Shown: positions 37,117 through 49,873 of the stretch, piece by piece
How the letters are laid out: each line of letters opens with the position of its first letter
Position numbering within the stretch: the stretch's first letter is position 1
Source of the DNA: Aotearoamyces nothofagi
Taxonomy: Eukaryota; Ascomycota; Leotiomycetes; Leotiales; Tympanidaceae
Length of the DNA stretch: 64,000 nt
Assembly: GCA_015345905.1 (NCBI GenBank)
Contig: JADDTR010000039.1
Span: 1 to 64,000 of the forward strand
Reading direction: 5' to 3'
The notes under the pieces: model-generated
Seen by the model: only the letters and a program-made list of their open reading frames with translations
Databases searched by the model: none
Told to the model about the DNA's origin: nothing
Made by a program: the position numbers and the translations under genes

Positions 37117-38286
37117 ATGAGTTCGTTTCAGCTCCTCGAGCAGCGAGAGGAGGATGAACTGCACAAATCTCGTCTACTCAGTGTCGAAGAGAAACCTTTC
37201 AAGCGCATCACGAAGCGACTTCTCACAACAGGCTCCCTGACCTCAACACCTACTCAGCTCCCTTTGACACCCCCTCCTGATGGCGCCGGTGCCGACGATT
37301 CGGACGCAATTGATGAAGCTGTTCAGCAGAAGCAATTAGAAGAGCGACGCCAGTTTCGGCAAGATGTGCTTCTCGACTTCGCAGCATTCGACAGCAGCAT
37401 CGCCCGGATACAGTTCCTTCGCAACAGCAACGAACGCGAGCGGGAACGATATGCCGCCGAAAAAGTCCGGATTATAGAGACGGCACAGGCGGTCAAAGAG
37501 AATACGGCTGAGCTGCGCGTGCAGTTAGAGGGCGCAAGGTCGACTCTGAACCAGCGGAAGAAATTCGACGAGTTAGCGGAGAAGATCACAAACAACAGAT
37601 TACTTAGACCACGGGAAGATCAGGAGATTAATCTTCGAAAGCTGGAGGAAGAGTGCAAAGAATTGGAGAAGGAGAGTCAAACATATGCAGTGACATGGAA
37701 GGAGAGACGTGAACAGTTTGGCCGTATTGTGGAGGAGGGTATGCAATTAAGGAGGCTCATTCGTGACGAGAAGGAAGAGGTAGAGAGGAGAGAGGGTATG
37801 GATGTTGAGGAGGATGGTGAAGCTGGCGAGAATGGCAGTAGAGGAGGAGCGACACCAAAGCATGGCAGTCATAGCGGCGCAGCGACTCCAAGACCTGACG
37901 GTGGATCTACACCTCGTCCTAGGTCTGGAAGTGGTAATAGGACCCCAGCGCATCTTGATGATGAAGAAGGCGGAAGGCATGATGGACTAAAGCCGAGGCC
38001 GCTACCATCTGGTACTTCGTCAAGACCTGGCAGTAGGATGGGCAGCCGTGCAGCATCGCCAGCCAGCCAGGCGCGCAGAAGGGAGGAGCTGGAGGAGGGT
38101 GAGGATATCAATATGTCCGACGAGGCAAAGGCAGAAGCAGAAGGCGATACACCTATGGGTGAAGCGGTGGGTACTCCTCTTTCAGGGGGCGAGGCTAGAG
38201 AGGCGCCTCATGTTATGGTCAGCGAGCCGGCCACACAGGAGAACAGTACTAGAGAAGTCACAGAAGACAAGATGGATACCACGTAG
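37117..38286 (+). CDS. THOC7: THO complex subunit 7
   Basis: A single-exon 389-aa protein. THOC7 belongs to the nuclear THO/TREX complex, which couples transcription to mRNP packaging and export. Residues about 1-50 hold the family start (MSSFQLLEQREEDELHKSRL, then PFKRITKRLL). A long coiled coil covers about 80-215 (RQDVLLDFAAFDSSIARIQF, KKFDELAEKITNNRLLRPR, LRKLEEECKELEKE). The rest is a disordered Ser/Pro/Gly and acidic tail rich in TPRP and SRPGSR motifs, not needed for the family match. The start at MSSFQLL is preferred to a Met 14 codons upstream. Its stop is only 218 nt from the TBCA stop on the other strand, so transcripts may overlap. Confidence 0.9.
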   Translation: MSSFQLLEQREEDELHKSRLLSVEEKPFKRITKRLLTTGSLTSTPTQLPLTPPPDGAGADDSDAIDEAVQQKQLEERRQFRQDVLLDFAAFDSSIARIQFLRNSNERERERYAAEKVRIIETAQAVKENTAELRVQLEGARSTLNQRKKFDELAEKITNNRLLRPREDQEINLRKLEEECKELEKESQTYAVTWKERREQFGRIVEEGMQLRRLIRDEKEEVERREGMDVEEDGEAGENGSRGGATPKHGSHSGAATPRPDGGSTPRPRSGSGNRTPAHLDDEEGGRHDGLKPRPLPSGTSSRPGSRMGSRAASPASQARRREELEEGEDINMSDEAKAEAEGDTPMGEAVGTPLSGGEAREAPHVMVSEPATQENSTREVTEDKMDTT

Positions 38287-38504
38287 CTAAGAGCTTGGTA
38301 TTCACATGTATAATATAGCACTAGGCGTACAACAGGAACTTGATACCCTCTGACGAGCCCTTAAGCATTCCCATGATATGATCGCGAGCCTCCCTGAAAC
38401 CTTCTGCTCTCGGGTATATCTCAGCGATCTTGTCCCCACCTACACCCAAGGGTGTCCCATATCACTCTAAGCTAATCGACTTTATCTCTCTGCCTGCTCG
38501 TACC

Positions 38505-39063
38505 TCACTTCGACTCACTCAGGGCCACCTTCGCACTCTCAATAGCCTCCCTTGCCCTAACAATCTCCTCGTCAGTCGCAGCTCCGCCTTCCTGGCCGGC
38601 CTCTAACTGGTCCTCTAACTTGTGCAGCGCATCACTGATACGTTCGCGTAGCGGTGGGAAAACCGCCTTGGTCTCTTCGATGGCTGCTTTCTAGCCGGTG
38701 GTCAGCAACGTGTATTACTCGTTGCGCGTACACAGTGGTGGGGTGTTGGAGGGGTAGATAAAGCAGAAATGCACCGCCGCCTGCTCGGGGCAGATGGGCG
38801 CCGAGGCAGCACGATTGCCGGAACTTAATTCCACTTCAGAGGGACTGGGCACGGGGATGTCGCGACTTGGATGGGGCTTGGCGACTGGCACGACGTACCT
38901 CCTGCTTCAGCTTGAACTCGGCGTTCTCGTCGCCGTCCTTGTCCGCCTCGGTCCTCTCGAGACGGGCCTCCTGCTTCTCCAGCTCCCTGTGGTACGAGGT
39001 CTCTTCCTTGACGAGCCGCTGGACGGAAGACGTGGCGATCGCGAGGGGGCTTGGGCGAGGCAT
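38505..39063 (-). CDS. tubulin-specific chaperone A (TBCA/RBL2)
   Basis: Two exons (38899-39063, 38505-38690) give 116 aa. TBCA binds folded beta-tubulin and protects cells against free beta-tubulin. The family pattern is clear: the start MPRPSPLAIATSSVQRLVKE, the helix EETSYHRELEKQEARLERTE, then ETKAVFPPLRERISDALHKL and a final helix AREAIESAKVALSESK. The intron is 208 nt. A good donor (GTGAGT) lies inside the last helix codons at 38518. Splicing from it to 38440 would replace the last four residues with a 39-aa tail ending KFLLYA at 38321. Both models keep frame. The shorter is taken because it matches the usual family length. Confidence 0.85.
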
Positions 39064-40207
39064 CGCTGTGGCTACGGTTTGCGGGTGTGGTTGCTCGGAG
39101 CTGGAGGTGGGCGGATTTGGATTTGGATTTGGATTTGGAGATGCGGCCGCTTGGCGGGGTGCGCGCTTGGGGATCTTCGAGGCGTGGGTCTGATCGTCCT
39201 GGTTAGGAATTATTATGCATATAGGTTAGAGAGAGAAATAATCGCTACCTGGCAGATTTTTTCTATGTGGAAGAGCCGTCACAACCTGTGGTGAGCTGTT
39301 TGTCGGGAGGACGCTGGAAAGGGTGGTTTCGTCCTAATCCATGCCTGTTTCCTCACTTCCTCACTTTCTCACTTCCACTCCTACTTCCACTTCCACTTCC
39401 ACTTCCACTTCCACTTCCACTTCCACTTTCTCACTTCCTCACTTCCACCCCTACTTCCTCGCTGAGAAGTGCTGAAGATGCACGGCTGCGTAGAGACCGC
39501 CAGGCAACACAGTATGTGTTCAAGTACTGCTCGCGAGGCTGCTAAAGATTGGCAGGGAGTTTCATGTTCATCTTCCTATTTACGCTCTACAGTTTTACAA
39601 GTACTTGTACTTTTTCCAATAGGCCCCGGAAGCTAAGAAATTTCCAAAGACCTTCCTAAAACCTGAAATTATATATATGTTATCTTGCCAGACTTCAACA
39701 GCTTCACAGCACCCAACAGAGGGGCTGCTGCAGCAATTAACTTCCCTCGCACGCAAGGCTCGGGCGTATAGTTCCTTCTGGGGATCGGACTCACAGGGAT
39801 TGCCTGAGGCTGTAGGATACTCGAGAGGGTGCTCAGCGAATCCAGCGACCCGAGTTCATTCATCCGACACCTCAGCCGTCCCGCCTCTGTTTGCCGTTAC
39901 GTTCCTTGCGCACTCGAAGATGCATTGCCAAGGTCGGACTATGCAGCTGCCCGTGGCCCTTTCGGAGCCATTAATCGGTGGTGCACTGCGTAACGCTAGT
40001 AGGGAGCCGAGAGTGTGACTGCGTCGAACAGTTGGGGGCCCAAAAGTGTGGACGATGGTGTGCACGGCTATAAGTAAGAGGCACATCGACGGAAAACGAA
40101 TTGTGGAAGTCCTTGTAGGACTCTGCCAAGTGATGCTAGAGTGAGAATCTTCTTCGAGTGATCCGCAAATAACTGCTCTTGTATCCTCAGATACAGCCTG
40201 CCTTGAA
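39064..40207. other. intergenic with hexanucleotide microsatellites
   Basis: A (GATTTG)n run lies at about 39114-39139 and a (CTTCCA)n run at about 39368-39426, flanked by CTCACTTC repeats. From 39.6 to 40.2 kb several frames are open but none shows a family signal. The region just upstream of 40208 should carry the promoter of the CorA-like gene. Confidence 0.45.
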
Positions 40208-43200
40208 ATGGCAGAAGAGAGCCCATATGCTAGACGGCTCAAAACAGCAGTAGAGAGGCCAGTCTTTGGGAACCCAGGCGAAGCCAACAGATTTCGTAAT
40301 CAACGAAAGGATGCCGCCGGTGAGAAAGTGGTTTTACCCTCACGTTCAGAGCAATAAATCTCATTGATGAGACTAGATCGAGCAGAAGAACCAGAATCGG
40401 GACAGCTGGGTAGCCACGATATCCTGGAGATTGAAACAGACAGCAGGCAAATGAAGACTGCGGTCGCATTTGGATCTCGCGGCATAGTGGCATGGATATC
40501 AGAAATGGGCGAGTTTGTTTCAGTAAGCAAATACCTCGGAGACCTAGAGTGTTGCAAGTCCGGCATCATGAGGTTTGAGCCGTCATTGCGGCGTAATGAC
40601 AGAGAGGACGAACTCATCGATATTTGCGACGGCCACCACCCGGGATTTGGGATCAGACTTGTGGATAATTCAGCTATACGAGATACAAAAGTAGCCTTTG
40701 TCCATGATCGGTGGCCTAGGGTGGAATATAGAATTGGTACGATTTCCTTTATGCTTCCTTCATTCAATGTTGACTCACCTCCGTTATTATAAATAGGAAG
40801 CCTTCGGGTTATTGTCCAATTCATAATAAAAGACGGTGTCATCATACAACAGTATCTTTTCGAAAGAGATCGAGGTAGTACGGACGACAATGAGACAGAG
40901 TTTGTACTAGATCTTGGAGTCGGTGCATTACCAGCACCATATACTGCGGACTATCCAGAACAGCTTGAAAATGCCTCTTGGTGGACTTGTAACAAGTTTA
41001 ACCCTGCTATATTCTTAGCTGGGTCACTTTCGGATGGTGTTTTTCAGCTCGAAGCTAGTCTATTTGAGAATCGGGAGGCCGTTCCAATTATGTTTGAAGG
41101 TCCGCAGATGGCAACGTCAGTAAACAAAGACGGAGAAGATATGGCGAACGAGGGGGATAACCTGGACAATAATAATACTATAAAGGACCCCTATTCCGAT
41201 TCGAAAACCAGACCACTTCATCACCTGCCCTTGAAGCTTGCGCCGGGAAAGAGGAGAGAAATAGTCTTGCAGCTGCAAATCAAGAAGCTGGAATCATATC
41301 CTGAAGATATGAGTGCCTGGCGTGCTCATCTTGAAACCCAGCATGAAGGTATCTTTCGCGGCATGGATTACATAAGTGTCAAGCAGTTCATTGACAAGGA
41401 TCGCATCGGACAATGGATACTTGGATCTGATAGTTCATATGAGACGGATGCAGTGTTTGGGTCTAAGAAGGTTGATCGCATCATCAGGCGCCATTTAGAG
41501 CGACTCTTGACAGTTTGTAGTATACCCATCAACGTGGAGGACCCTGGAACCGGACCAATTTGTTTAATGGATGGACAGCTGATACGGAGTGACTATGATG
41601 CAATATGCTCCTGGTGAGTTGTGTTTGTCCCTTCTCTCTTTACGAGCCTATAAGCAGAAGCCCCCGAGCACTTGCCATTAAAAGCTTTGGTAGTGTACTG
41701 TCAACAGAATTCTGTCTCCTGGCTCGTTATATTGTCATACACTAAGCCAGACTGGCATAGTCATATGATTTTTTTCCTGGTATCTATGTACCGATTTCTC
41801 GACCAAGATAGTACTACAAACATCGCGAGCAACGACCTCTGCGAGGGCCTCAAGGCACGGATCTTAGACGTCTGTACACGACATCTTCAATGGGTTTTCG
41901 AAATATCTGGAGGCCCGGAATGTAAATGGCCCTATATATTCCCGCCAAATGGAAAGCCTATATATGAAGGATGGTCGAAAGAATACTCATGGTGGGATGC
42001 CAATTCTGACTTTCTCAAACTCATCGTATATCACCAAGTATTCCCCCACGATATAAGCAGTGTTCTGAAATGGCTGAGTCCAACGGGTCGTCGTGATGCA
42101 GACCATCGCGTCAGTGTCTGGTTGAAGCTCCTCAAAGAGACACAAGATTTAAGCTCTGGTCTGTGGCTAAGTGGGGAAACAATATCTACTGTAGATTGGG
42201 ACGATATCCGGTATAGGGAGGTGGAACATATCCATCTGCCAAAATATAGGTTTGATGGCCTGGTTGATATCTGGAAGGTACTCAAGTCACTCTACGACCT
42301 TGCTGGTTTGAAGTCTACTGCTCTCTCTAGCGAAGATAAAGACCTTCAGTTAAAGCTTGAAAGGGCTCTCAAAAGCAACTTTAACGACTATCCAAACGGA
42401 TTCACACCGGCCAGCTTTCGCGAAACGATTCTGGATTGTTTCACAGTCGAGAATCCTCTTTACAAAGAGAAAAAGGGAAAGTATCTCATCTCTGTTGGCC
42501 GAACAGCTAAGGAGAGCCGCTATAGATTGTATTCTTGTACTTATCCATACCATGCTATCCAATGGGGCTTCTTTAACGACAGACAGGGATCTCTATCCAA
42601 ATATGAGGAAACCCTGAATGTGCAAGGCATGCCAGTTACTGGGCAGTCGGAGGTGTTCTGGAGCAGACCCATTCGATATGCTCTTGCATTCGCCATGTCC
42701 AAGCAAGGACATGCCTTGGACGATAGGCAACTGGATCCTGATGGGTCTGAGAAATTGAGGACACTGATCGATACGCAGTCTACTTTATTACAGAGGTTAC
42801 TTGGATTTGTGTTTAAGGACGGAATGTTTCCAGATGAAGTGCATACAGACACAAAACAAGTAAGCGACAGATTTTTCTGGGACTACCAGACCTCTTCGCA
42901 CATTGCGCTATTACTACTATGGGGGAAATATTCTGCAAGCTATCCTTGGAGGTGAGTATAACTGTTTCTGAGTCTGTAATAGCTCATGAAACTAACTTAC
43001 CTACCAACGCATATTTGTTCTAACTCTTTATTAGTCCAGATCAGACTCCGATTCCTTCCTCTTCTCCTACAGGATCCCAAGGCGCTTCAGAAGTTTTAGG
43101 CGATAAGAAGCAGCCAAGTCCTAATATCCCTACACCAATAAATGACGATAGAGAGAGACTTGCGAAAGTAAGATCTCGACTGCAGAAATCCTCGACCCAG

Positions 43201-45527
43201 CTCCAAGCTCCAGTGGATATCTCTAAAGTCAAAGACAAAGACTTTGCCCCGCCCTGGCTATTTTACTACCCTGACTGCTTCACAACCAAATCGGTCGAGC
43301 TTAAACCTGCAGAGCCAGAAAATAATTGGCTCGAAAAAGACCAAAAAGACATTGGAGAACCACATTCTGTCTTTCAACATACAATAGGTCAGTATCGAAG
43401 CTTCGAGCAAAGCTGGATTTCAAATACGGACCAGACAGAATCGTCTGCAACAGTACTAGATATCCATCGAAAAGATGAGAGTCATGGTAAATCTTATACT
43501 GTGTTCTTAAATATCAGAAATCTAGGCTCTCTCAAAGCCGGCCTTCAAGCCCCTCGGACTAGAGATACTGCAAAGAAAAGATTTATGTAGGTTATATGAA
43601 TAATGAGCTCTGTCATATGCAGTTATAAAATTGCTAACTATTACATGACAGATATGTCGAGTCATGTTTGCCAGAGGAAGCTTTTCTATTATATCTTGCA
43701 TCACCTCCTCGCGAGCAGTACTCAATGGCAAGTTTCATCAATCGGCATAGTCATTTCAAGTGCTATATGAGAGATCACGTAAGGGACTGTAAAACATGAG
43801 CGGGCTTTGTGGCTGATTATAAACATAGGTTCATAAAGACGCCAATATTTGGGTAACGGAATTTCACATCGGATTCTACAGCCTTTTATCTAGTGATGAA
43901 CCCATATCACCTAGGTGGGAAATATCTACAGAGCACAGAGGGCTTGTAAGCTCAACGAAGCAAGAAGTCTTTCCTGGACAACGCGAATCTGAGAAAGTCA
44001 AATATGTTAGAGCTGCCTTGAGTTACCGAATGGTCGGCGACGCCCTCGATCGAAACTGGACATGCCATACTCTAGCCCACGTGCCATCTCACGGTTGGTT
44101 TGATCTGAGAAAGTTTGCGGACAAATCTAAATCTAAGCCTGAAATTCATGGTCAGCCCAAACCTAGGCCTGAGCTTCACGGCCAACGGAGGGTGCTTGAA
44201 GTTCGTCTGTTTGAAAGCATGACGAGCGAAGCTTACATAAGAACCAAGAAAATCCTTGGGAGATTCGAGACTCTTTTAGAAACATCGGTAGGATTGCAAG
44301 AAATGAGATATGTGAACTTACATTGCTTATACACCTGGCAGGAAGAATCCATATACAATCAGAGCCGGGAAACGGAATCACACGGTGATGAGTACGAGCA
44401 AGGACGCTGGCTCTCAGATACTTATCTACAAGCCTCCTCATTTCTTCGCCACCTTGATGAGCAATTTGAAAACCTAATCGAGGCTGTGAATTTATGGGAC
44501 AAGCGGGAAAAGGAGAGAGAGAACGCCCCCCGTTGGTCGCAGCAAGATGAACGTGACTATAGGAGGGACCTTAACTCGGCAACACGGTTAGGACGGGCGA
44601 ATATTGATCGTTTGACATCACAAGGTCTCCAGATCAAGAGGAACTTGGATCGTATAAAATCCCTACGGGAAGCGGTGAGCGATGACATCCACACAACACG
44701 AGTTTGGCACAGATTCTAACTCGGCTGTAAACAGTTGACAGCACAAATCTCCCTAAGAGAGGCCAGGGCATCTACGCAGTCCGCTAGGGAATCGATCAGA
44801 CAGGCCGAGGACGTTAAACTATTCACGTAAGATCTTAATTGATGAAGCAATCAAAAAGCTAACAACGGAATTTACAGCTATGCTACTGTTGTATTCTTGC
44901 CTATGAGTTTTGTCTCGGTAAGAATCTCTAAATATAACCTTCTATACACTCAGTTTTCTAACAACTACTTAGAGCATTTTTAGCATGGCAGGCCCTCCGT
45001 AAGAAATTTCTTATCTATCATATAAATGTCGGCGACTAAAACGTGCCAGATCATCTCCGACCGTCACGATATTTGTCAAGACTACCGCTGTGGCTCTGGT
45101 ATTATCTCTTCTTTTACTCTTCAATATCAAGACTATAAAACGTCATGTGTCAGGCATCTTTCGCCCTGCATTCAATCTGGCACGACGTTATATGTCGGAT
45201 CAAGGCGATCAAAAATGGCACAGGATCGGCAAAGACTTGAAGGACCACGAGTTGAAGTCTACCAAGGATGCATCTACTACATACCATAGCAAGTGGTGGT
45301 ACGTGCTATTCTGGGCCTATTATGCTTTTGTGACTCTTCCGGCCCGATGGATTGGTAGATGTTTACCTACGCGCCCTCCTCATGAACCTACTCAGATAGA
45401 ACACCGCAATGAAAGACACGCTCAGGGCCTCTTTACCCGCTTTTTGGACGCAGTATACCGTAAGAGCACAGGAAACAACGAGGTTGAACATGTCGAGGTT
45501 GCACATGTTGAGGTTGAACATGTGTAA
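40208..45527 (+). CDS. giant CorA-like membrane protein
   Basis: At least 10 exons encode roughly 1,400 aa. Exons are 40208-40319, 40377-40736, 40797-41613, one or two exons up to 42951 (junction between 41614 and about 41765 unresolved), 43035-43586, 43652-43778, 43829-44674, 44735-44826, 44878-44917, 44973-44998 and 45050-45527. The C terminus has a long helix (GLQIKRNLDRIKSLREAV and ISLREARASTQSARESIRQA) followed by two membrane spans (LFTYATVVFLPMSFVSSIFS; FVKTTAVALVLSLLLLFNI). This is the layout of CorA-superfamily proteins, with SMAGPP where Mg2+ channels carry GMN. The first ~1,000 residues have no enzyme motif I know. The C-terminal tail ends in repeated HVEVE/HVEVA units. Relatives exist as uncharacterised fungal proteins. 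An ion-channel role is uncertain because the selectivity motif is absent. Confidence 0.8.
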
Positions 45528-46435
45528 CTAGCAGGTGCTACTATCAACAATTAGATGTACCTGTTGCCAAGGAAAGAAGGACGGCAAAATAGGAATAAGA
45601 AAGAGAAGAAACTGGATTAGGAGACTTTTACCTACTAGCTGATCCGTATATTAGATACTATAAACTCAGATTCACAATTGGTTTACAATTGGTTAGCTAC
45701 TTTAGATCGTGTCTAGAGCAGAATCAAGTTAAAACTTATAGGTAGTTATAAGGAGGACAAGCGCACAAGCCCAAGAAATGATGCAACTCAAGAGAGGATT
45801 TCGAACAATCTATAATGCCTGCAGTGAAGCAGAAGCTTATAGTATATATTGTGTCTCTCTACATGCTGACCGGTGAGAATAGGCACGTGATGGGGGATCT
45901 TTATCCCGGTTGATAGAGCGGATGTGGCCGACTTACGACTGCACATTTCCATCATCAAACCAACTTATCCAGATTCGGCATTTGCGCGCGCGACCAACTT
46001 CTATTTCGTCACCAACGCAATTGGGAGTCTTCGCGAACACGACTCTAGAGAAGAAGCTATACAACAACTTATAGCGACGGAATGCGCATCTCTATGTAAA
46101 TGCCACCCTGCAATTGCCTCACAGTATTCAAGTCGCCGTTAGAAAAATTCATGGTTGGAAAGGCTGCAAGGTGAGGGAAGGAAGGCATTATTTACGACGT
46201 GAAGTTACAGTATGATGCGTTCGTACAGTTCGGCCGCATCACCCGTCGTTAGCGCAGGCCAACCACGCCCGTCTCCAATGACTCTTGATTACGACAACAA
46301 CCTCACCCTCTCTCCCTCTACTCTCCTCAGCTGGGTTGGGCGAGTTTCGAATATTCACAATTGTAGACGCTGCCCGTCTTCTATCATCGTGGCTGTGGAT
46401 TAAGAGCACCGTCGGCAAGGCGTCCAGTTGGTGCC
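45528..46435. other. intergenic
   Basis: Between the CorA-like gene and the ALR-type gene on the same strand. A 72-aa frame (45924-46142) has no support. No repeat or RNA gene is recognised; the second half should hold the ALR promoter. Confidence 0.4.
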
Positions 46436-49243
46436 ATGTCTGCTCCTCCCAACGGCCCAGCGCCTCCATCAGCAGCTCGAGGTCCATCTGCCCCCGTACG
46501 TCCAGATCCAACAGCGCTGCAAAATCTGCGGACTCAAGATGGCGCGTCGACGACCACAATCAGGCAGGAGGATGCGACAGCCCCCGGCACGAGGAGGAAG
46601 AAGAGAAATCATAGAGGGGGGAAGAAGAAGCGTGCCAGGCGACAGTCATTTGCTGTGCCTTCGGATGACGGAGGTGGGATGGAAGATTCTTCTGAGAGGC
46701 GTGCACATGAGGAGAGTGCTGCGAGATCGAGTTTCTACAGGCTTCAAGGCCGGCGCAAAGAGAGCAACACAAGCATTGAGAGTGAAACATTGCTAGACCA
46801 CCGGTAAGACGACTACATAGAGATATTTTATTTTGTTGATCTAATTGGGATTTGGTAGGGAACAGCAATCCATGAGACCCCGAAGATCATCTGTTATGGG
46901 CCAGCAGAATGCTTTCGGTCAATCGCCATACAACAACAGTAGCCCGACCGGATACCGACCAACATATTCAAATCCATTCATATCGCAAGAGAATGCGCGC
47001 AATCGCGATAGGCCCAAGACAGCATCTTCACACAGTTATCGCGAAGAATATAACGGAGAAGACGATGAGAGAGCTCCATTGATCTCATCGGCAGCCCGAT
47101 CGAAGAGTTCTGGCGCAGTTTTGGGATATGGAAATTATAGCGGCGATGGGACGACGAGTAACCACGGGTCACCGAATCGCCGAGATTCAAGCAGGTCTTC
47201 CAAGGGGAGTAAGAAGAGGGTCATCTTCGATAGACAATCCATATCGCATCCCTCTAACTCGAACGATTATAATGTCAATTTTCCTCCATCGATCCCTGGA
47301 AGTCCAGTACTTGGTGCAACGAATAGGGATATGAGCTTTGGAAATGGTTCACCCAGAGATGAATTTGCACCTGCTCGTGCTAAAACCTCTGGAAATCTCG
47401 CAGATGAGTATGCAGTTAGCATTGACGAGCACACGGGAAGTGAGCACGGATCAATGTCAGGGTCACGGCGACGGGAGTCGGCATACGAAGGACGACGGCA
47501 TACAATCGCATTACAAGCAGAAGAGGATGTTTGCTTTCCGACAGAGGGAATGTCGGAGATTGCTGAAGATGACCTGCCTCAGCCTGAAGGTGGTGCATAC
47601 CGGGCTGAGAGGGGAACCCAAGGTCCTAGGCGGAGAAGACGCAAATGGCCAGATCTTGCGATGCTAGATGACTGGAGCAGATTCGAGAAGGAAGGCAGGA
47701 GCGAAGAACGTCGGATGAAGAGGATGGTCGAACCACAGCTTATTGGTGGACGACTACGCCCGATTCATAAAGGATGGCACCGTGCAGATGATGATGCGCC
47801 GTACCGGTTCACCTACTTCAATGAAGAGTTTCAGAGCACAATCCACAGCCAAACCATTTCGGAACTGGTACAGCCTGGAGGAAGCTTCCGGGAATTGTTT
47901 GTTCCTGATCCACCCGAATTGAGCGACTCGTCATCCGAAGATGAAGACGATCTTATTGAACCCGAGTCTACCCTAACCAGACATGTAGCAGGAGGTGCCT
48001 TTGGGGATTCTCGAGTACCCACACGGCAGTCCTCGGTACTTGATCGTCCGAGATCAGAATCAAGGGCAGGCGGTTCACAAGCTGGAGACACCAAGCACGA
48101 CTCGAAAAGCAACTCGGGTGAGCCGACTCCTCCGGACTGTAAGTCCCCAGAAGCTGAGGGAGACAAGCCGAAGCGATACGGCGAGCGTCCAACATGGTGG
48201 CTGGATGTTCTATCTCCTACAGATGCAGAGATGAAGGTGCTCTCAAAGACATTTGGAATTCATCCGCTGACTGCTGAGGATATCATGGTGCAAGAGGCAC
48301 GAGAGAAGGTCGAGCTGTTCCGGAATTACTACTTTGTCAATTACCGGACGTTTGAACAGGACATGAACAACGAGGACTTCTTGGAACCAGTCAACATGTA
48401 CGTGGTGGTATTCCGCGAAGGCGTCATCAGCTTCCACTTCTCTATGACGCCTCATCCAGCAAATGTTCGCCGGCGAATTAGGCAACTTAAGGACTACCTG
48501 ATCTTGTCAGCAGATTGGATATCTTACGCCATTATTGATGATATTACGGATGTGTTTGCACCTCTAATTCAAAACATTGAAGACGAAGTAGACGACATAG
48601 ACGACGCTATTTTGAGGTTGCACTCAGCTGATGAGGATGAGAAGGAGAAGAGCAATAAGGATCGCGAGAAGGGATCTAATTCCGGCGACACCACATCTGG
48701 TGAATCCGGTGGAGACATGTTGCGTCGTGTCGGCGATTGCAGAAAGAAAGTCATGGGTCTTTACAGGTTGCTTGGCAATAAGGCAGATGTTATTAAGGGC
48801 TTTGCAAAGAGGTGTAATGAGCAATGGGAGATTGCGCCGCGAAGCGAGATCGGGTTATATCTGGGCGATATTCAAGATCATATTGTGACTATGACAGGAA
48901 ATCTAAGTCACTACGAGAAGTAAGCACTCTTTCAGCGACTCCCAACTACCGCACTGACAATCGTAGGCTCCTCTCTCGCTCTCATAGCAACTACCTCGCC
49001 CAAATAAACATCCGCATGAACGAACGACAAGAACAAACTGCGGATGTACTTGGCAAGCTCACAGTCCTAGGCACCATCGTTCTTCCCATGAACATAATCA
49101 CTGGTCTCTGGGGCATGAACGTATGGGTCCCAGGACAGGACGCCGAAGGCAATCTTGCGTGGTTCTGGTGCATCACTGCTGGACTCCTCTTCTTTGGCTT
49201 TGCATGCTTCTTTATCGCCAAGACACTTTATAGGATTGTGTAG
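46436..49243 (+). CDS. CorA-type Mg2+ transporter (ALR1/MNR2 family)
   Basis: Three exons (46436-46803, 46859-48919, 48967-49243) give a 901-aa transporter. The N-terminal ~480 residues are a polar Ser/Arg-rich extension, including the basic run RRKKRNHRGGKKKRARRQS. The CorA domain begins near RPTWWLDVLSPTDAEMKVLS with HPLTAEDIMVQEAREKVELF, VNMYVVVFREGVISFHFS and a long helix with an acidic, Ser-rich insert. The two C-terminal spans flank the selectivity sequence GLWGMNVWVPGQ (GMN present), so ion transport is likely intact. ALR1 works at the plasma membrane and MNR2 at the vacuole; sequence alone does not decide between them. Introns are 55 and 47 nt. The start is the first Met of the frame, MSAPPNGPAP. 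It directly follows the CorA-like giant on the same strand. Confidence 0.93.
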
Positions 49244-49672
49244 ATGGGAGAGCGGAGATGATGGTGACGAGAGGTGAAAATTGGTTGGAAAGAACTGAGC
49301 TTTTTGAAAAAGCAATGGGCAGAGATTGGATACCGCACTGTAAATACGGAGATGGATAGGGGTACATACAGACATTGGATATGACGCTGCACGCGAAGAA
49401 AAATGTTGCGTTGCAGTCGTTGCGTAGATCCAAATGAAAAGACACATTCCTTCTCGTTCTCGGTGTGGGGAAGGGGATGGAATTTGCACTTTGCACTTTG
49501 CACGTTGCCACCGGTGAGCTGCCTACGGAAACTCCTCATGATCACCACGGGCTTTGCTAGCTCAGAGGGGCCTACGAATGATGATTGACATGTCGCGCCG
49601 CACATTCACTGTTCTGCATGCTCACGCAAGGAAGGACGGGGGATCGGATTTCATGATTCCCCTCTCGGCAGA

Positions 49673-49715
<43 letters not shown>

Positions 49716-49873
49716 ACCTCCGCGTTGATATTCCCTTTCTTCTTGCCCAGGCAAGATACCTTTCTGCAGGAGACCAGCTCTCTGCATCGCGTCGCGCAGC
49801 CGGTGTCGAGTTCCGTCGATCCAGCAGCCCGTATCTCTCCTGTGTCCCTGTCCCCCCCTCCCTCCCTCCCCAC
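49244..49873. other. intergenic with (TC)n microsatellite
   Basis: Contains a (CT)n run at about 49676-49716. Everything else is unassigned. Long minus-strand frames across it are GC/CT-composition artefacts. Confidence 0.4.
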
